Notes under the pieces: generated by a model
Database searches by the model: none
What the model was told of the DNA's origin: nothing
Seen by the model: the letters and a program-made list of their open reading frames with translations, nothing else
Assembly (NCBI GenBank): GCA_021018995.1
Contig: CM037593.1
Coordinates: forward strand, 8,026,088 to 8,090,087
Direction: 5' to 3'
Source of the DNA: Chloranthus sessilifolius
Lineage: Eukaryota; Streptophyta; Magnoliopsida; Chloranthales; Chloranthaceae
Length of the DNA: 64,000 nt
Shown here: in pieces, positions 11,450 through 23,952 of the stretch
Layout of the letters: each line of letters starts with the position of its first letter
Numbering within the stretch: position 1 is the first letter of the stretch
Translations under genes and position numbers: made by a program

Positions 11450-13080
11450 TTTTTTATTTTTTTATTTTTTTTTAGTTTATTTTTTATTATTTTTCAAATT
11501 TGAATTTCAATTTTTTCAAATTTTTTTTTCAAATTTCTATATATATATTTTTTTTTTAAAATTTTTTTTTTAATTAAAAATTCAAATTCAAATTTAAAAT
11601 TTAAAATTTAAATTTTAAATTCAAATTTCAAATTTCAACTTCAAATTCAAAATTTAAATTCAAATTCAAATTCAAATTCAAATTCAAATTTAAAATTCAA
11701 GTTTCAAAATCTAAAAGAAAACCTATAAATCCTCCAAATCCTAACAAAAATCCTACAAAAGAAAAGAAGTGAAAGAAATAAAATCCTACCAATCCTATAA
11801 CTCCTAAAAGGCAATAACTAAAGATCCTAAAAATAAAATCTTAAAGATCCTAAATTATTCTTAAAATCCTAAAAGATCTTAAAAATACTAAAAATAATAA
11901 AAGATTCTATAAAAGAAAAGAAAGGTAGAAAAGAAAATCCTATAAATCCTACAGAAAAAGGAAAGAAAATAAAATCCTACTAATTCAAAACTAAAATCAA
12001 AATTTAAATTTCAAAATTCAAATTCAAATTATAAATTCAAAGTTGAAATTTAAAATCAAAATTCAAATTCAAATTCAAATTTAAAATTCAAGTTTCAAAA
12101 TCTAAAAGAAAATCTATAAATCCTCCAAATCCTAACAAAAATCTTACAAAAGAAAAGAAATGAAAGAAATAAAATCCTACCAATCCTATAACTCCTAAAA
12201 GGCAATAACTAAAGATCCTAAAAATAAAATCTTAAAGATCCTAAACTATTCTAAAAATCCTAAAAGATCTTACAAATCCTAAAAATAGTAAAAGATTCCA
12301 TAAAAGAAAAGAAAGGTAGAAAAGAAAATCCTACAAATCCTACAGAAGAAGGAAAGAAAATAAAATCCTACTAATTCAAAACCAAAATCAAAATTTAAAT
12401 TTTAAATTTTAAAATTTAAATTTAAATTTCAAAATTGAAATTCAAATTTTAAATTTCAAAATTTTAAATTTTAAAATTCAATATTCAACATTCAAAATTT
12501 TGAATTCAAATTTCAAAAATCTAAAAAAAAAAAAAAATTCCTACAAATCTAAAAAAAAAAATCCTACAAGATTTTTTTTTTTTTTTAAATTAATCCCTTT
12601 TTTTTTTTTTTTCAAAACTTAAATTCAAATTTTCAAAATTCAAAACCAAATTTTAAATTCAAAATTCCAATTCAAAATTTAAATTCAAATTCAAATTCAA
12701 AGTTTGAAATTCAAAATCAAAATCTAAATTCAAATTCTAAAAAGGCAATAAACTAAAAAGGAACCTACAAATCCTATAAATCCTAAAAGGTAATAAACTA
12801 AAGATCCTAAAAAAAAATCATAAAGATCCTAAACTAGAAGCCTTAAAAATTCTACCAATCCTAAAAAAAAATCCTACAAATCCAAAATTTCAAAATTTCC
12901 AAACAATCCAAAATTTCAAATTTCAAAATTCAAAATTTTAAATTTTAAATTTCAAATTTCAAATTCATATTCAAATTTCAAATTCGAATTCAAATTTAAA
13001 TTTAAATTCAAATTCAAAATTTAAATTCAAAATTCAAAATTTAAAATTTAAAATTTTATTATTTATTATTTATTATTATT
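11450..13080. repeat. Low-complexity AAATTCAAATTT region with a 391-bp tandem duplication
   Basis: Most of this region is built from short words such as aaattcaaattc and aaatcctac, with almost no G. A unit of 391 bp occurs twice in tandem: gtttcaaaatctaaaag begins at 11701 and again at 12092, and ctaattcaaaac at 11980 and 12371. Copies differ by scattered substitutions. A third, poorer relative lies near 12740-12900. It has no coding potential. Confidence 0.88.
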
Positions 13081-13186
13081 ATTTTATTTTTTTTTAACTA
13101 GTGGAAATATTGATTTAAATCTAAAGAAATTTCTAAAATTAACTATCTATTTCTTAAAAATTTCAGATTTTCTAAATCCAATCCCC

Positions 13187-13199
13187 GGTAACTGCGCCA
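13187..13199 (-). promoter_or_regulatory. Primer-binding site (tRNA-Asp type)
   Basis: Read on the minus strand just after the 5' LTR the sequence is TGGCGCAGTTACC, close to the TGGCGCCGTTGCC complement of the tRNA-Asp 3' end used by many plant Ty3/gypsy elements. The two differences suggest age. Confidence 0.75.
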
Positions 13200-13609
13200 A
13201 AAACTTGTTGTAATTTTAGATGTGTTTTAAACTCGCAAGTACACGAATCGGATTATAGTCAGTGGGTGCAGAGTATGAGATCATTCCCACGAAGATTGGT
13301 TAGAAAATTATAAAGAGAAAATAGTAATTAATTAAAAGAAGGGTTTTTTACAAATACCCCCCTGAGTTCTGTTGATATTACAAATAACCACCCCCCCCCC
13401 CCCCCAATTATAGCTATTTGCTTAAAACCCCCTAAGTTAGCATTTTGGTGTTTATAAAGCACCCTCTTTAACGGATGCTACTTTAAATGGTTAACCAGTC
13501 GTTAAAGAATAGCCTAAATATCATATTTATCCTTTTTAAAATTAAATTACTAAATTGCCACCCTCTACACGTAGTAAAAGTAATTTTAAATCCACCCCTT
13601 CACTTACAA

Positions 13610-14240
13610 AAAAGAATAGTTTTAAATCCACCCACCAAATATTTGAGTTCACCCACACTGAAAAACATTGACTGCATCGAATCGAACGATAGAGATCGTT
13701 TATCGTCCCAACCTTTCACACGATGGATCTTGAGATCATAGTGGCACCATTAGACGGTTGACTGCATTGAATCGGACGATGGAGATCATTTATCGTCCCA
13801 ACCTTTCACACGATGTATCTTGAGATCATGGTGGCACCATCAACAGTTGACTGCATTGAATTGGACGATGGAGGTCGTTTATCGTCCCAACCATTCACAC
13901 GATGGATCTTCAGATCATGATGGCACCATCAGGCGGTTGATTGCATTGAATAGAACAATGGAGATTGTTTATCATCCCAACCTTTCACACGATGGATCTT
14001 GAGATCATGGTGGCACCATCAGATGGTTGATTTTTTATTTCATGTGGTACACACCCAAAAAAATGACCTTAAAATTAATTTTAACCGTATACGTGATGTT
14101 AAGGTCACTTTTCTAAGATGTGTGCCACGAAATAAAACACTGCTCGTCTAATGGTATGCCTAAACGATCTCCATTGTCTTATTCAATGCAATCAATGCGT
14201 TTTAGCGTGGGTGAACTCAAAGATTCGGTGGATGGAAGCA
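13610..14240. mobile_element. FB-A foldback MITE with a four-fold expanded left arm
   Basis: The ends ttaaatccacccaccaaat and, at the right, gattcggtggatgg mark an FB-A element. The left arm unit of 89-90 bp is present four times in tandem; the units begin with ttga at 13668, 13758, 13847 and 13937, and the next phase point is 14027. The right arm is single. Open frames across this array simply translate the repeat. Confidence 0.75.
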
Positions 14241-14477
14241 TACGCGGTTAGGCAATCCAATTCCTAAAAATGGGTCTTGAATCATATAGGAAATTGGAGG
14301 GACGAGTATTTTGAGTGGAACACGTAAATTAAAGGTTTTCTTTTCAAGAATAATTGCATCGTTTGCCACAAATCCTCCATTGGTTGAGTATTCGTCCAAA
14401 CGCTGGCATGCTTTAATGGGAGAATCACCCATCTGATGAGTCTTTAAACTGATGGGTGAACGAAGGGCCTTTTAGAA

Positions 14478-14869
14478 GAGTACCTTTAAATCCACCCACT
14501 GAATCTTTAAGTTCACCCATGCTGAAACACGTTGATTGAATTGAATCAAATGATGGAGATCATTTATCCTCCCAATCTTTCACATGATGGATCTTGAGAT
14601 CATGATCGTACCATAAGACGGTCAGTGTTTTATTTCACGTGGCACACATCTCAGAAAAGTGACCTTAACATCACGCGCGTGCTAGTCACTTTTAGGGGTG
14701 TGTACCACATGAAATAAAAAGTCGACCGTCTAATGGTACACCCATTATCTAAAGATCGATCTCATGAAAGATTGGGATGATAAAAAATCTCCATCGTTTG
14801 ATTCAATGCAGTCGATGTGTTTCAGCGTGGGTGTACTCAAAGATTTTGTGGGTGGATTTAAAGATACTC
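14478..14869. mobile_element. Complete FB-A foldback MITE with 9-bp duplication
   Basis: The ends are GAGTACCTTTAAATCC and, read inward from the right, GAGTATCTTTAAATCC. The flank CTTTTAGAA is perfect at 14469-14477 and 14870-14878. The two arms are inverted copies over almost the whole 392 bp. A 9-bp duplication points to mobilisation by a Mutator-type transposase. This is the best copy for defining the family. Confidence 0.88.
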
Positions 14870-16139
14870 CTTTTAGAATAGTGGTAAATTATAATGGCAT
14901 GACTTGTAAATAAAGGTGAATGAAGGGCCTTTTAGAATGGTGATAAACTTTAATTGGATGACTTGCAAATATAGATGAATGAAGGGCCTTTTAGAATGGT
15001 GGTATTTTTAAATTATTGGTTTCATTAAGGGAAAAATAGGCTTTCCGTCCATAAACTCACGGCTAGTTAACGGCAGGGGGTTACATGAAACATAAACACA
15101 AAAGTAGGGGCTGCAGAATAAATACCCATAACTCAGGGGGTTTCTTATAATATTAGCATAACACGGGGGGGTATATTCAAAAAACCCTTAAAAGAACTAC
15201 CACATATTTAGCACAAGATTTAAACTAGCTTACGAATTTTCAAGAATGTGAAATAAATAAATAAATAATAATGTACTGAAATTTAATGCAAGATATAAAG
15301 CGAGATTTGGGATGCTAAATCCTCCCATCCATAGTCTAACATTTACCATCATAGATCTAACTGATTGGAATTCAAGAGATGCAAGACACAAGATTGTGTT
15401 CTTCCAAAACTGCAAAAGAAATTGGCAAAATATTCATCGTAAAAGAAACTTAGTTCTAATGACGATAAATAGATGTCATAGCCGAAAATGAACAAAATAT
15501 TTACCGTAAAAGAAATTTAATTCTAATAACGATAAATGAATGTTACAAACCAAATAAATAAAACATTTACCGTAAAAGAGGTTTCTAATGACGATGAATA
15601 AAGGCCACAAATATTAGCAATAAAGAACTCAGTGTAAATTTCAAATCACTGATCCGCGTTCATGAGAAGAGCATGACTAAATCCCATACCTTAGAAATGA
15701 TGTTCGGTATTTACATAGATCGGCAAGAACAAATAAGTGATAGAATCGAAATACACCAAACATTGAATTCCAACTACAGATCTATGATAAATAAATGAAA
15801 TCTAGGATGATATTCATTAGATCTCAATCCTTAAAGAAATTTAGCCACACATACTAGAAATGAAAAAAATGAAAGACATAATTGAAAGATAAAATGAAAA
15901 TAACATTAAAATACCGTAAAAGAAGCTTTAACAATTCCAATATAAACTTTTCTCTCTTGATGGCAGAAATTAAACTAATATAAAAACTAAACCTAGAAAT
16001 GAACAATTCTTGGAAAAGAAAAGGGAAAAGCTAAAAACTAAAAATGCTAAGAAAATTAAAAAGGCTCTCCAAAGGGAGAGACCCCTAAAAACTAATTTCT
16101 AAGTTTGCTTATGATAATATTTCACCACTCATCAAGTAC

Positions 16140-18371
16140 CTACCTTATTTTAACAATAAAAATTACCTTACAAGACACATGCAAGGTATCATTTCATGTT
16201 TCAAATTTATACCGACTCAGACCCATCTGATGTTGGACCCACCCATCTGATTTCATTTCATAGGATGACATTAGAATAATTAAAGTATCTGTTATATTAT
16301 ATTATAATATATTTAAAAAGAAAGTAGTTTTAGGTGGTAATATAAAAATTAATAAATATTATATACTTATACTTTATTATTATTTTATTCTCATATAAAA
16401 TAAAGATACTTGGTTACTACCTTATCTTAATATTATAAAATTATCTTATAAGGTATATGAGTAGTAGTATTTCCTGTCAGAGCCCAATTAGCTTCCTTTT
16501 TATCGATAGATTGACCTATTAAAAAAATTGATCAATCGATCATGAGCCAAACGGCAGCTTACACCTTATTAAATTCGATCTATCGATTTTCGTCCGAACA
16601 TACGACCTGATTCACACTAAAATCTCACCATTGTACGACCAAAATCTTAGTGCACATTAATCACTTGCACTTTTCGTTCGATGGTCGTGATGCACTTAAC
16701 TTCTAAAATAATAATATTTAATTTAAATATTTTATAATAATAAATAATAATATATTTAAATATCACTTTTATCACTTCAATGAGATCTCTTCAATAATAC
16801 GAAATGCTAGAAATTTGATACCTCGTAAAAATCGAACTCTGACCTTCAAGTTATCGAAAACACATAATTACTCCCCTACTCTATAATTATTGGTGTGTTA
16901 TACAAATAAATATATGTATAAATATAACAATAATCTAAATAAAAATCTTTTTGTGCATGTGATGATTTTGTATCTCTACTTTGATCATGATATGAGTTAA
17001 GGTCATGTTAGGTCAGATGATGCGAGAGTGTATGAGATTATGCCTATGCTTGGGCGTGATAATTCACTGAGATAATATCGAAGCGGAGAATGCATTGTAT
17101 TCACATGCCTTATAACTCATGGTGGTATGAGACATTATAACGAGTAGGGTGAGTGCGAATTCAGTGTAGCCTCGTATACAGTAGCATAAACGGTAACCAT
17201 ATCACTCCGAGTTCTAATATGATAGGATAAGATATGAATCGGTAGGCTAGGATATGAGTCAGTATGATATGATATGAGTCAGTATGATAAGATATATTAC
17301 GATAATAAGACACCGCTGTATAGGCTAACAAAAGATTAACAATTTAAGTCTCTATACGTGTCGTTCCTTGCGTAGCCACCGTAAGGGCAACAACGTCTTT
17401 CAGTCAAGACGAATGTCTCTGAGAGACATTATGAGTTATGAGTCGCCGGCCGCCCCTATGACTGGATGAGGTGTATGATATGATATGACATGGAGGGCAT
17501 TATGATATAATGGTATGATAATATGGTTACCCTCACATAGTAGCTCGAGCAGCAACTCTGCCACAGGTCGTTTAAGATTTTATGAGTATGTTAGTTACGC
17601 TCATGCGATGTACAAACGTATGTGCGAGAATGATAATAAGACATGGTATGATATGTTATGAGAGATGGTAAAGTACGTTAGGATATGAGTGTCTAGATCA
17701 TGGTCTTGTATTTATAATATGATATGAGTTTTACGATATACAAATGATTTTATCTTTTTCTTACTATCTGCTTTGAGATATTATGTTTATCACTCACAAG
17801 ATGCACCCACAATGCACCTGAGTAGAATGGGGTGAATTGGTGGCGTATCCCACTGAGTTTACGTGACTGAGTAAACTCATCCCACGACAATCTAACAGTT
17901 GCAGGTGATTACGCTAGTGGAATAGACGTCGGTCATCCAGATCCCGCTGACGTTGATTTCATTGATCCCGCGAGTATTGAGTACTAGGAGCCTTGGGAGG
18001 ATGACGGAGCTGAGTACCAGGAGGGCTACGGTGTTGATTTCGATCCGAGTGTCGGATATTGATCGTTGCAGACTTTGGTAGTAGATTGGGTCCTTATTAT
18101 TATCATTAATTTATTATTTTATTTTATCGGATTTGTCTCCGACTTTCATTATTATTTTTTAGGTGTAGTATTCAGATTCATTATTTTTATTTTAATATTT
18201 ATGACTACTTTTATTTCCACCTTTATGTGTTGGCTTTCACGGATTTCGTGGAACCAAATTTGTGTGATAACTCTGGTTAAGTGTATGTCCGCTTAGCATA
18301 TCCAGGATATGTGCGGGTCATAACTCGAAATTCTAGACCCTTGGGATGGGGTAGAATTTCGGGTAATGACA
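16140..18371. other. Right part of the second solo LTR
   Basis: This 2.2-kb stretch continues the LTR broken at 6826. It carries many copies of gatatgag near 17215-17290 and 17460-17720. The motif ttacgtgactgagtaaact lies around 17860. No gene was recognised. Confidence 0.6.
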
Positions 18372-18439
18372 GTTTCTCTCTCCCCCCTCACCGATGACCC
18401 AAATCACCAAGCCCCAATTACCTCTCTCCCAGCCACAAC

Positions 18440-18443
<4 letters not shown>

Positions 18444-18501
<58 letters not shown>
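18444..18501. repeat. AT microsatellite
   Basis: An uninterrupted AT run; a shorter one lies at 18689-18708, with CT-rich tracts between them. The plus-strand frame from 18366 with Ile-Tyr repeats is an artefact. Confidence 0.95.
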
Positions 18502-18504
<3 letters not shown>

Positions 18505-19101
18505 TGAAGAAGTCAGCAACCACAGCAGCCCCTTTTTCTCAAAACGCCTCTTCCTCTCTCTTAGTTATCTTTCCCTCTCTCTCCCCTCTAATCCAACCGT
18601 CCTTTTCACCAAGACCCAAGCAGCCAATTAATACCCTCTCTCTCTCTCTCCTTTGTTTGACTTTTTTCTCTTCTCTCTCTCTTCCTTTATATATATATAT
18701 ATATATATCCCCAGCCACTATATCCCTTCATACGTCCCAAGGAGCAAACCTCCTTCCCTAATAGCCGCTGTTAGTCCTATCAAAATATCACGTCCACCAT
18801 CTTATTCGTTGCCCTTAAATCACCCCCTCGCCTTACATTCTATCAACAATAATGTTCCATATTTTCTCTCTTTCTCTCATATTTAGCTACCAAAGAAGCC
18901 ATTAAAATTATCTCGGAAGCACCACTCTTCAGCAATTAAACTCACCAAAGCGTGCTAATCCAAACATGTGGGCAATCATCGAACGAGGTCAGAAGCTAAA
19001 GCTGGATCTGTGACTATCCAATCAATCAAAAGCTCCTATGATGTGGGTGCCCTTCTATCCATTCAAATCTACACATTTACACTTTTTTTTTATATTGTGA
19101 T

Positions 19102-21284
19102 TGTCACAATCTCAGATTTTTGAGATGAGTGCACGGCATGCATTACACATAGGTATATGTGTTTCACAAGGAGACCAAAACGAACCAAAAACACTAAGTG
19201 TGTATGTGGGAAACACACTAGTATGTCCTTAACTTATAGATATAAAAGTGAAAGAGAGAGAGAGTAACCCTTACGTAACTCTATTCTAACCTAAATAGAG
19301 AGAAGGAGAATATAGAGAGAAAGAAGAGAAGAGCCTAGTAGAGAACTAGGGTTCGTTGGGACTTATGTCGGCAAAGGAGATTAGAGGAAAAGACTGGAGG
19401 AAGAACCTTGGAGGCCTGTTAGCCTAGTAGAATTTCGAATCGTAAATCGAACTTGTGCGTGACTCATCGTCAGAGGTACGTTAAAGACATGATAGATGCC
19501 TAGGAATGTTTTAAATAGTAGGAAAAATGTTGGCTGAATATTTCTTTTTATGAGATTAAGGTTAAATGATGGGAGGAAGCATGTTCTCGATCTGATCGAG
19601 GAGCAAAATCATCGTTCCTCGCTCGAGCGGTCTAAAAGGCTCGCTCGAGCGAGGATGAACAGGAAAAAAATATAACTCTGGGATCGCTCGAGCGGTCCCC
19701 AAAACTAAAGGGAAGCTCGCTCGAGCGAGGGTCCCCAGTAATACTTCGATGGCTCGATTTAACCGCTCGAGCGATCTCGATTTAACCACTCGAGCGAGGT
19801 CTAGTGACCACTCGAGCGAGGTCAAGTGACCGCTCGAGCGAGGTCAAGTGGCCGCTCGAGCGAGGTCTGGTGACCACTCAGATCTTGGTTTTTCGAATAC
19901 AAGAAACTTGGGGGTCATACACCCCAATGATTCTAGTGATTGTTCTAAACCTATTTTTGAAATGTAGGTTTGATGCATTATAACCCTCTACGAGCAGGCG
20001 TGCCTTGAGATTCGTCGAGGTAGGGAATATTCTTGAAACATGTGCATTATCCCGTGAACTCATATGCGTAGTATAATCTATTTAAATAGTCACATATTGC
20101 ATGAATCCTCATGATAAGGGTGTGTGAGTGAGTTGCAACGTGAAAGTCTTGAGGTCCCCAGGGGACGAAAAATCATATAGTTCAAACAAAGAAGGGTGCG
20201 ACAGAAATATGGGGCATCCTGTGGATGCGATGAAAACTAACAGAAACGGAAGTAATGTGATAAGGCCTGATGTAATATAATTAGCACAATCACGGTGAAT
20301 AACTATATGTAAAGCACATTGATATTTTTATTATTTAAGGTTGATTAGAATACCCCACCGACGTGGCGGGATACCCACGACTGACTCGGCAGGATATCCG
20401 TGACCGGTACGGCTGCCAATCCGTACATTCATAGTACATCCCAGGGATGTAGATCTAAAATTAGACCCGCCACCTATGAGAAAGGGGCTTGGGCAAGATC
20501 CCTGTGGATACGTATAATAACTGTCTAGTTAGACGACGATGGTGGGTATTCCATCGGGGCTCGATGCTATATTGCTCGGGGACTACTTAAGTTAAGATTT
20601 AAGTGATTAGGCCAAATTCACAACTAAACAAATACAGAGATTTAATGAAACCATGCTAAGTAACGATCAAAATCATGAGTTTAATTCCAGTTACTCAAGT
20701 TGTTGTCCATAAGTGATTACTCAATAATTCTATGCTTGTTAAATTGCTGACATATGTGTGAAGGTCAATCTATATGTTCTTTTTGTTTCCCTACGGAGCT
20801 AGGATGTAGCTCACCCCCTTAGACTATATGTCGCAGGTCCAGGACTAGCGGCAGCAAAGACTTCTGGAGAAGCTGATCCAAGGGTTTCGGTTTTCGTGCC
20901 CACAGAAGAGTCAGAACCTCCTCCTGAGGAATTCTTCTAGGAAACCCGCTGCATACTTTGAAAGTGAGTTGAGAGTATTATGTATGGCTTGGTATATCAA
21001 GCCTCTTTATGTCGAATGTTTAAATACCGTTTCTTGACAAAACGTATAAGATGAGCTGTCATCACTAAACTTTGGGTAAGTTCTTATGCCCATGAATTGG
21101 CATGGGACAAGGACTGCCTTGTGATACGTTGATGGTTTTGAGATTTTATTTAGAGTAGCTACGCATGTCTCAATTAAAGTTTTGGATTGTATATATATCA
21201 ATGTTTTGCAAGGAACCCGGGGCACGACCTCGAAGGTCGTGTTGATGGCACGGATTTCGAGGTTCCAAAATTCGGGCTGTCACA
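19102..21284. mobile_element. Third solo LTR, with a palindrome array
   Basis: It starts TGTCACAATCTCAG and ends TTCGGGCTGTCACA. It lies inside the 4212-23952 LTR. The flanks GTGAT and GATGA do not match convincingly, so the edges rest on the TG...CA ends only. Near the right end cctcctcctgaggaattc may be part of a degenerate acidic frame of the kind seen in some gypsy LTRs, but it is broken. Confidence 0.6.
19617..19876. repeat. Array of CGCTCGAGCG palindromes
   Basis: At least nine copies of a palindrome centred on CTCGAG lie here. The last few are spaced about 22 bp apart within a unit like ccgctcgagcgaggtcaag. Earlier copies are spaced irregularly. This is the most GC-rich part of the surrounding LTR. 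Confidence 0.9.
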
Positions 21285-23952
21285 GATGAATTTAGGAAAA
21301 CTGGAATTTATTAGGTTTTGTGTGGATTCACAAAACGGTTATGGTCAAATGGTTGACCCTATGGTTGAACCCATCGGCCGAGAACTATCGTGCACTATTT
21401 CCTTTCCACTGGGCACCCAAGCGTGCCGGCAAAATAGATCTCACATCAAGAATGGGTTGTTGCCTGCTTTGTTTTGTTGGGCACTCGATTGGAGGTCATC
21501 GTTTGACCATTTCGATCTCGATGAACCGATCAGTTTCTGACCTCGGTCAAACCATGGACTCCCTATAAAATCACATGCTTTATACATCTAACGATTCACA
21601 TTGACCCACATGTCCTTATTTTTATAAATTTTAGTACCTCAAATATGTGAATATATTTTATTTATGCTTATAATGCTTTTTGTGTTTATTTATTTAAATC
21701 TGCTTATACACTGGCTAAAGGGTCTAGTATGGCCCATTAATTATAGCGGACGACAGACCTATGGGCCGAAGCCCGTAAATCGAAATAAAGATCATAGGTT
21801 TGTCTGTTGAATAGATGATCAGATTTTATTTAAATAGACACATCGTGTTCTTTGCACCACTTAAAGTCGTGCACATAATCCCCAAAATTCATGCACTCTA
21901 TGCTTGTGGCACCTTAGTCTAGGGTCTGAATTGACCTCTTTAGATCTCAGGTTTTGGGTTGAATTAGGCCAATGGTCAAAACCTACTTTTTCTATGACAC
22001 CTTATGGTTATCAAACTCGGTGTCTCATAACCGATTTATTTAAATTCTTAAAATGCACCTTAAATATTATTAAGTATGGATGGAAATTGAATCATTCGAG
22101 ACCCCTAAACATCGGAAAGGTCCATGGGCCTTGTGGGCCCGTTTAGTCTATGGACCCTTAATGGGCTCATATACCCAATATAGTCAAACGCACATTTTGT
22201 AAAATCGCGGACCCAAACCTTTTGAATAGTCTCAACTCACATTCTAAGCTTAGGACAATTATTTAGGTACATCTTCTACCCATGTTATGAAGGTGTACAT
22301 ATCCCAAAAATTGTACAATAAGGATTCGACGGTCGAAACTTATTTGAGTCATATGGGAGTCAATACTTAGCCAAATTTCACAAACGATCAGTCCGTTTTC
22401 AGTAGATCGATAAGATCTATCTGATAAGACTAGTCTAACATCACCTTATGATACACTTTCTGGTACTCACGTACTTTCATTGTAGGTCGCCTTCTTCTCT
22501 CTCTTAATGATGAGCAAGGCATCCGAATTACAAGTATTTTGGTTAGATGTTTTCTTATTATATATTTCATTTATTTAGTATGGCATTCATCAGTTAGAAG
22601 TAAGTTAGGGCATATGTATGTTAAGAAAAAAAAAAAAAGAATAAGATACGACACACGACTTTTAAGCTTTCGTCACAGTGGGATTTCTTTCACGGTCACG
22701 TGAAACTTGAAATATAGGTGTCCATGTACGGATGCAAACCCCTCTATGGTAGTATGAGATGTCACACGAAGTACATCCAGATTACTACGGAACTCGTCCC
22801 TTGAAAAGCGTGGTTTGTGAATCCTATCGCACTGTGGCCCATTCTAATTAAGTTTAAAATAAGATGGAATATGAATATGTTAAGCTACGAGATATTAAGA
22901 AAGTGGAGACTTAAGCCCACATAAATATAAAATCGGGGCGGGGACCTAAGCCCAGTACCGAATAATATTATGATATGTTAAGATACGCTGTGAAGGCCAG
23001 CTGAATATAAAATTAAGTTTCTACACGTGTCATATCTTGCGTACCACCACAAGATTCAACGTCTGCAGTCAAGACGGGTCTTAAGGACACTATGATAGCT
23101 TTGTCTCGAACTAAGGGGACATTATAGTTACTATGCGCGTAACCTCATCGGGCTGGATGGTAGTTTATGTTATGATATGGATGTTATGTGGTTATCTACA
23201 CGTGGACCTCACGTGATAGGCTCGAGCAGCGATTCTGGCATAGATCGTTTAAATAAGATAAGATACGAAGTACGTTGTGTAGGCATATAGAGTAATAATA
23301 AGACTTTCGATATGCCACGTAAGTTAACTTGACAAGACAAGTAAGAAAAATATAAGCATTAGAAGCATCATATACATTGAAACATGTTACGTTCTTTCAG
23401 CTTATTTGATATGAAAAGTTTATGAGATTTTTCTGTATATTGGTTATATGTATAATTGTAAGGGTTTCACTTTCACTCATAAGGTTGTACCCACGATCAC
23501 CTGGGTAGATTGTGGTGGATCGGTTATGCAACCCACTTAGTTTACGTGACTGAGTAAACTCATCCCACCAAAAACTAACAGTTGTAGGTGAAGATATGAA
23601 CTATACTGCCCGTTGGACTTGATGCATTGGAAGATGATACGGATTATAAGGGTGACGACTTGGATGATCAACTAAACGACGTCAGGTATATATTAATTAT
23701 TCAGAAAGATCTTCCAGTAGTTGACCGAACCTCTAGTTTTGGTCAGTTTGTTTATTGGACTCAAAATTCAATGTAAGCTTATTGAAGAAAATTTTTAATA
23801 CGAGAAGAAAGTTTGATTCACGATTTTTGGGAGCCCAATTTTATGCAAGATTCAATAAGATGTGAATGTCCGTTTATCGCCTTAACAAGCGTGCGGTGTC
23901 ATAACACGGAATTCTAGGTCCTTGTGATTGGCTAGGATTCTGGGTCGTGACA
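21285..23952. other. Right part of the outer solo LTR
   Basis: Non-coding LTR sequence that continues the element broken at 4799 and 19102. The plus-strand frame near 21187-21540 runs across the 21284 boundary and matches nothing recognised. Confidence 0.55.

Larger units (their letters stand above)
13341..15187. mobile_element. Mutator-like element without transposase
   Basis: The 9-bp flank TTAAAAGAA is perfect on both sides (13332-13340 and 15188-15196). The ends GGGTTTTTTACAAATACCCC and, read inward from the right, GGGTTTTTTGAATATACCCC form the terminal inverted repeat. Length and 9-bp duplication fit Mutator. The 1847-bp interior has no transposase frame; it is occupied by two FB-A foldback elements and by repeats of gaatgaagggccttttagaa near 14455, 14913 and 14976. 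A run of 15 C lies at 13391-13405. Confidence 0.9.
6826..16134 (-). mobile_element. Non-autonomous Ty3/gypsy-like LTR retrotransposon
   Basis: Two related LTRs bound the element: 6826-8120 and 13206-16134, the latter enlarged by an insertion. Flanks AATAC (6821-6825) and AGTAC (16135-16139) match at 4 of 5. Read on the minus strand the LTR begins TGATGAGTGG and ends TTACAACA. It is followed within a few bases by a primer-binding site, and a G-rich polypurine tract precedes the downstream LTR, so the element runs on the minus strand. The 5.1-kb interior has no protease, reverse transcriptase or integrase reading frame, only short gag-like pieces and long AT-rich repeats. It must have depended on enzymes supplied in trans. 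Confidence 0.88.
13206..16134 (-). repeat. LTR (upstream, 5' copy), split by a MULE
   Basis: It starts TGTTGTAATTTTAGATG and ends TTCACCACTCATCA. The match to 6826-8120 stops at 13340 and resumes at 15188, exactly at a 9-bp duplication. Near its right end it lacks about 210 bp present in the other LTR. Confidence 0.88.
4799..18371. mobile_element. Second solo LTR nested in the first (TGTAATGACCC...GGGTAATGACA)
   Basis: It begins TGTAATGACCCAG and ends CGGGTAATGACA, with a perfect GTTTC duplication at 4794-4798 and 18372-18376. Removing the nested element at 6826-16134 leaves about 4.3 kb of LTR-like sequence with no long reading frame. It belongs to the same broad LTR family as its host. Confidence 0.85.
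4212..23952. mobile_element. Large solo LTR (TGTTATGACCC...GGGTCGTGACA), heavily interrupted
   Basis: It starts TGTTATGACCCGG and ends GGGTCGTGACA, with a perfect CATAC duplication at 4207-4211 and 23953-23957. After removing the insertions at 4799-18371 and 19102-21284 about 4.0 kb of LTR remain, with no gag-pol coding. The termini resemble those of large Ty3/gypsy Tekay/Del-type LTRs. It shares a 28-bp stretch around ttacgtgactgagtaaact (23540-23568) with the LTR inside it (17858-17885), so both belong to one broad family. The clade is an inference. Confidence 0.85.

Noticed and set aside
13668-14026. A CRISPR array
   Set aside because: The 89-90-bp units are contiguous with no unique spacers, and lie in a plant foldback MITE.
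19562-19825. 87-codon minus-strand frame as a gene
   Set aside because: It is a translation of the CTCGAG palindrome array within an LTR.
19097-21289. A target-site duplication for the third LTR
   Set aside because: GTGAT and GATGA do not match; the LTR call rests on its TG...CA ends and composition.
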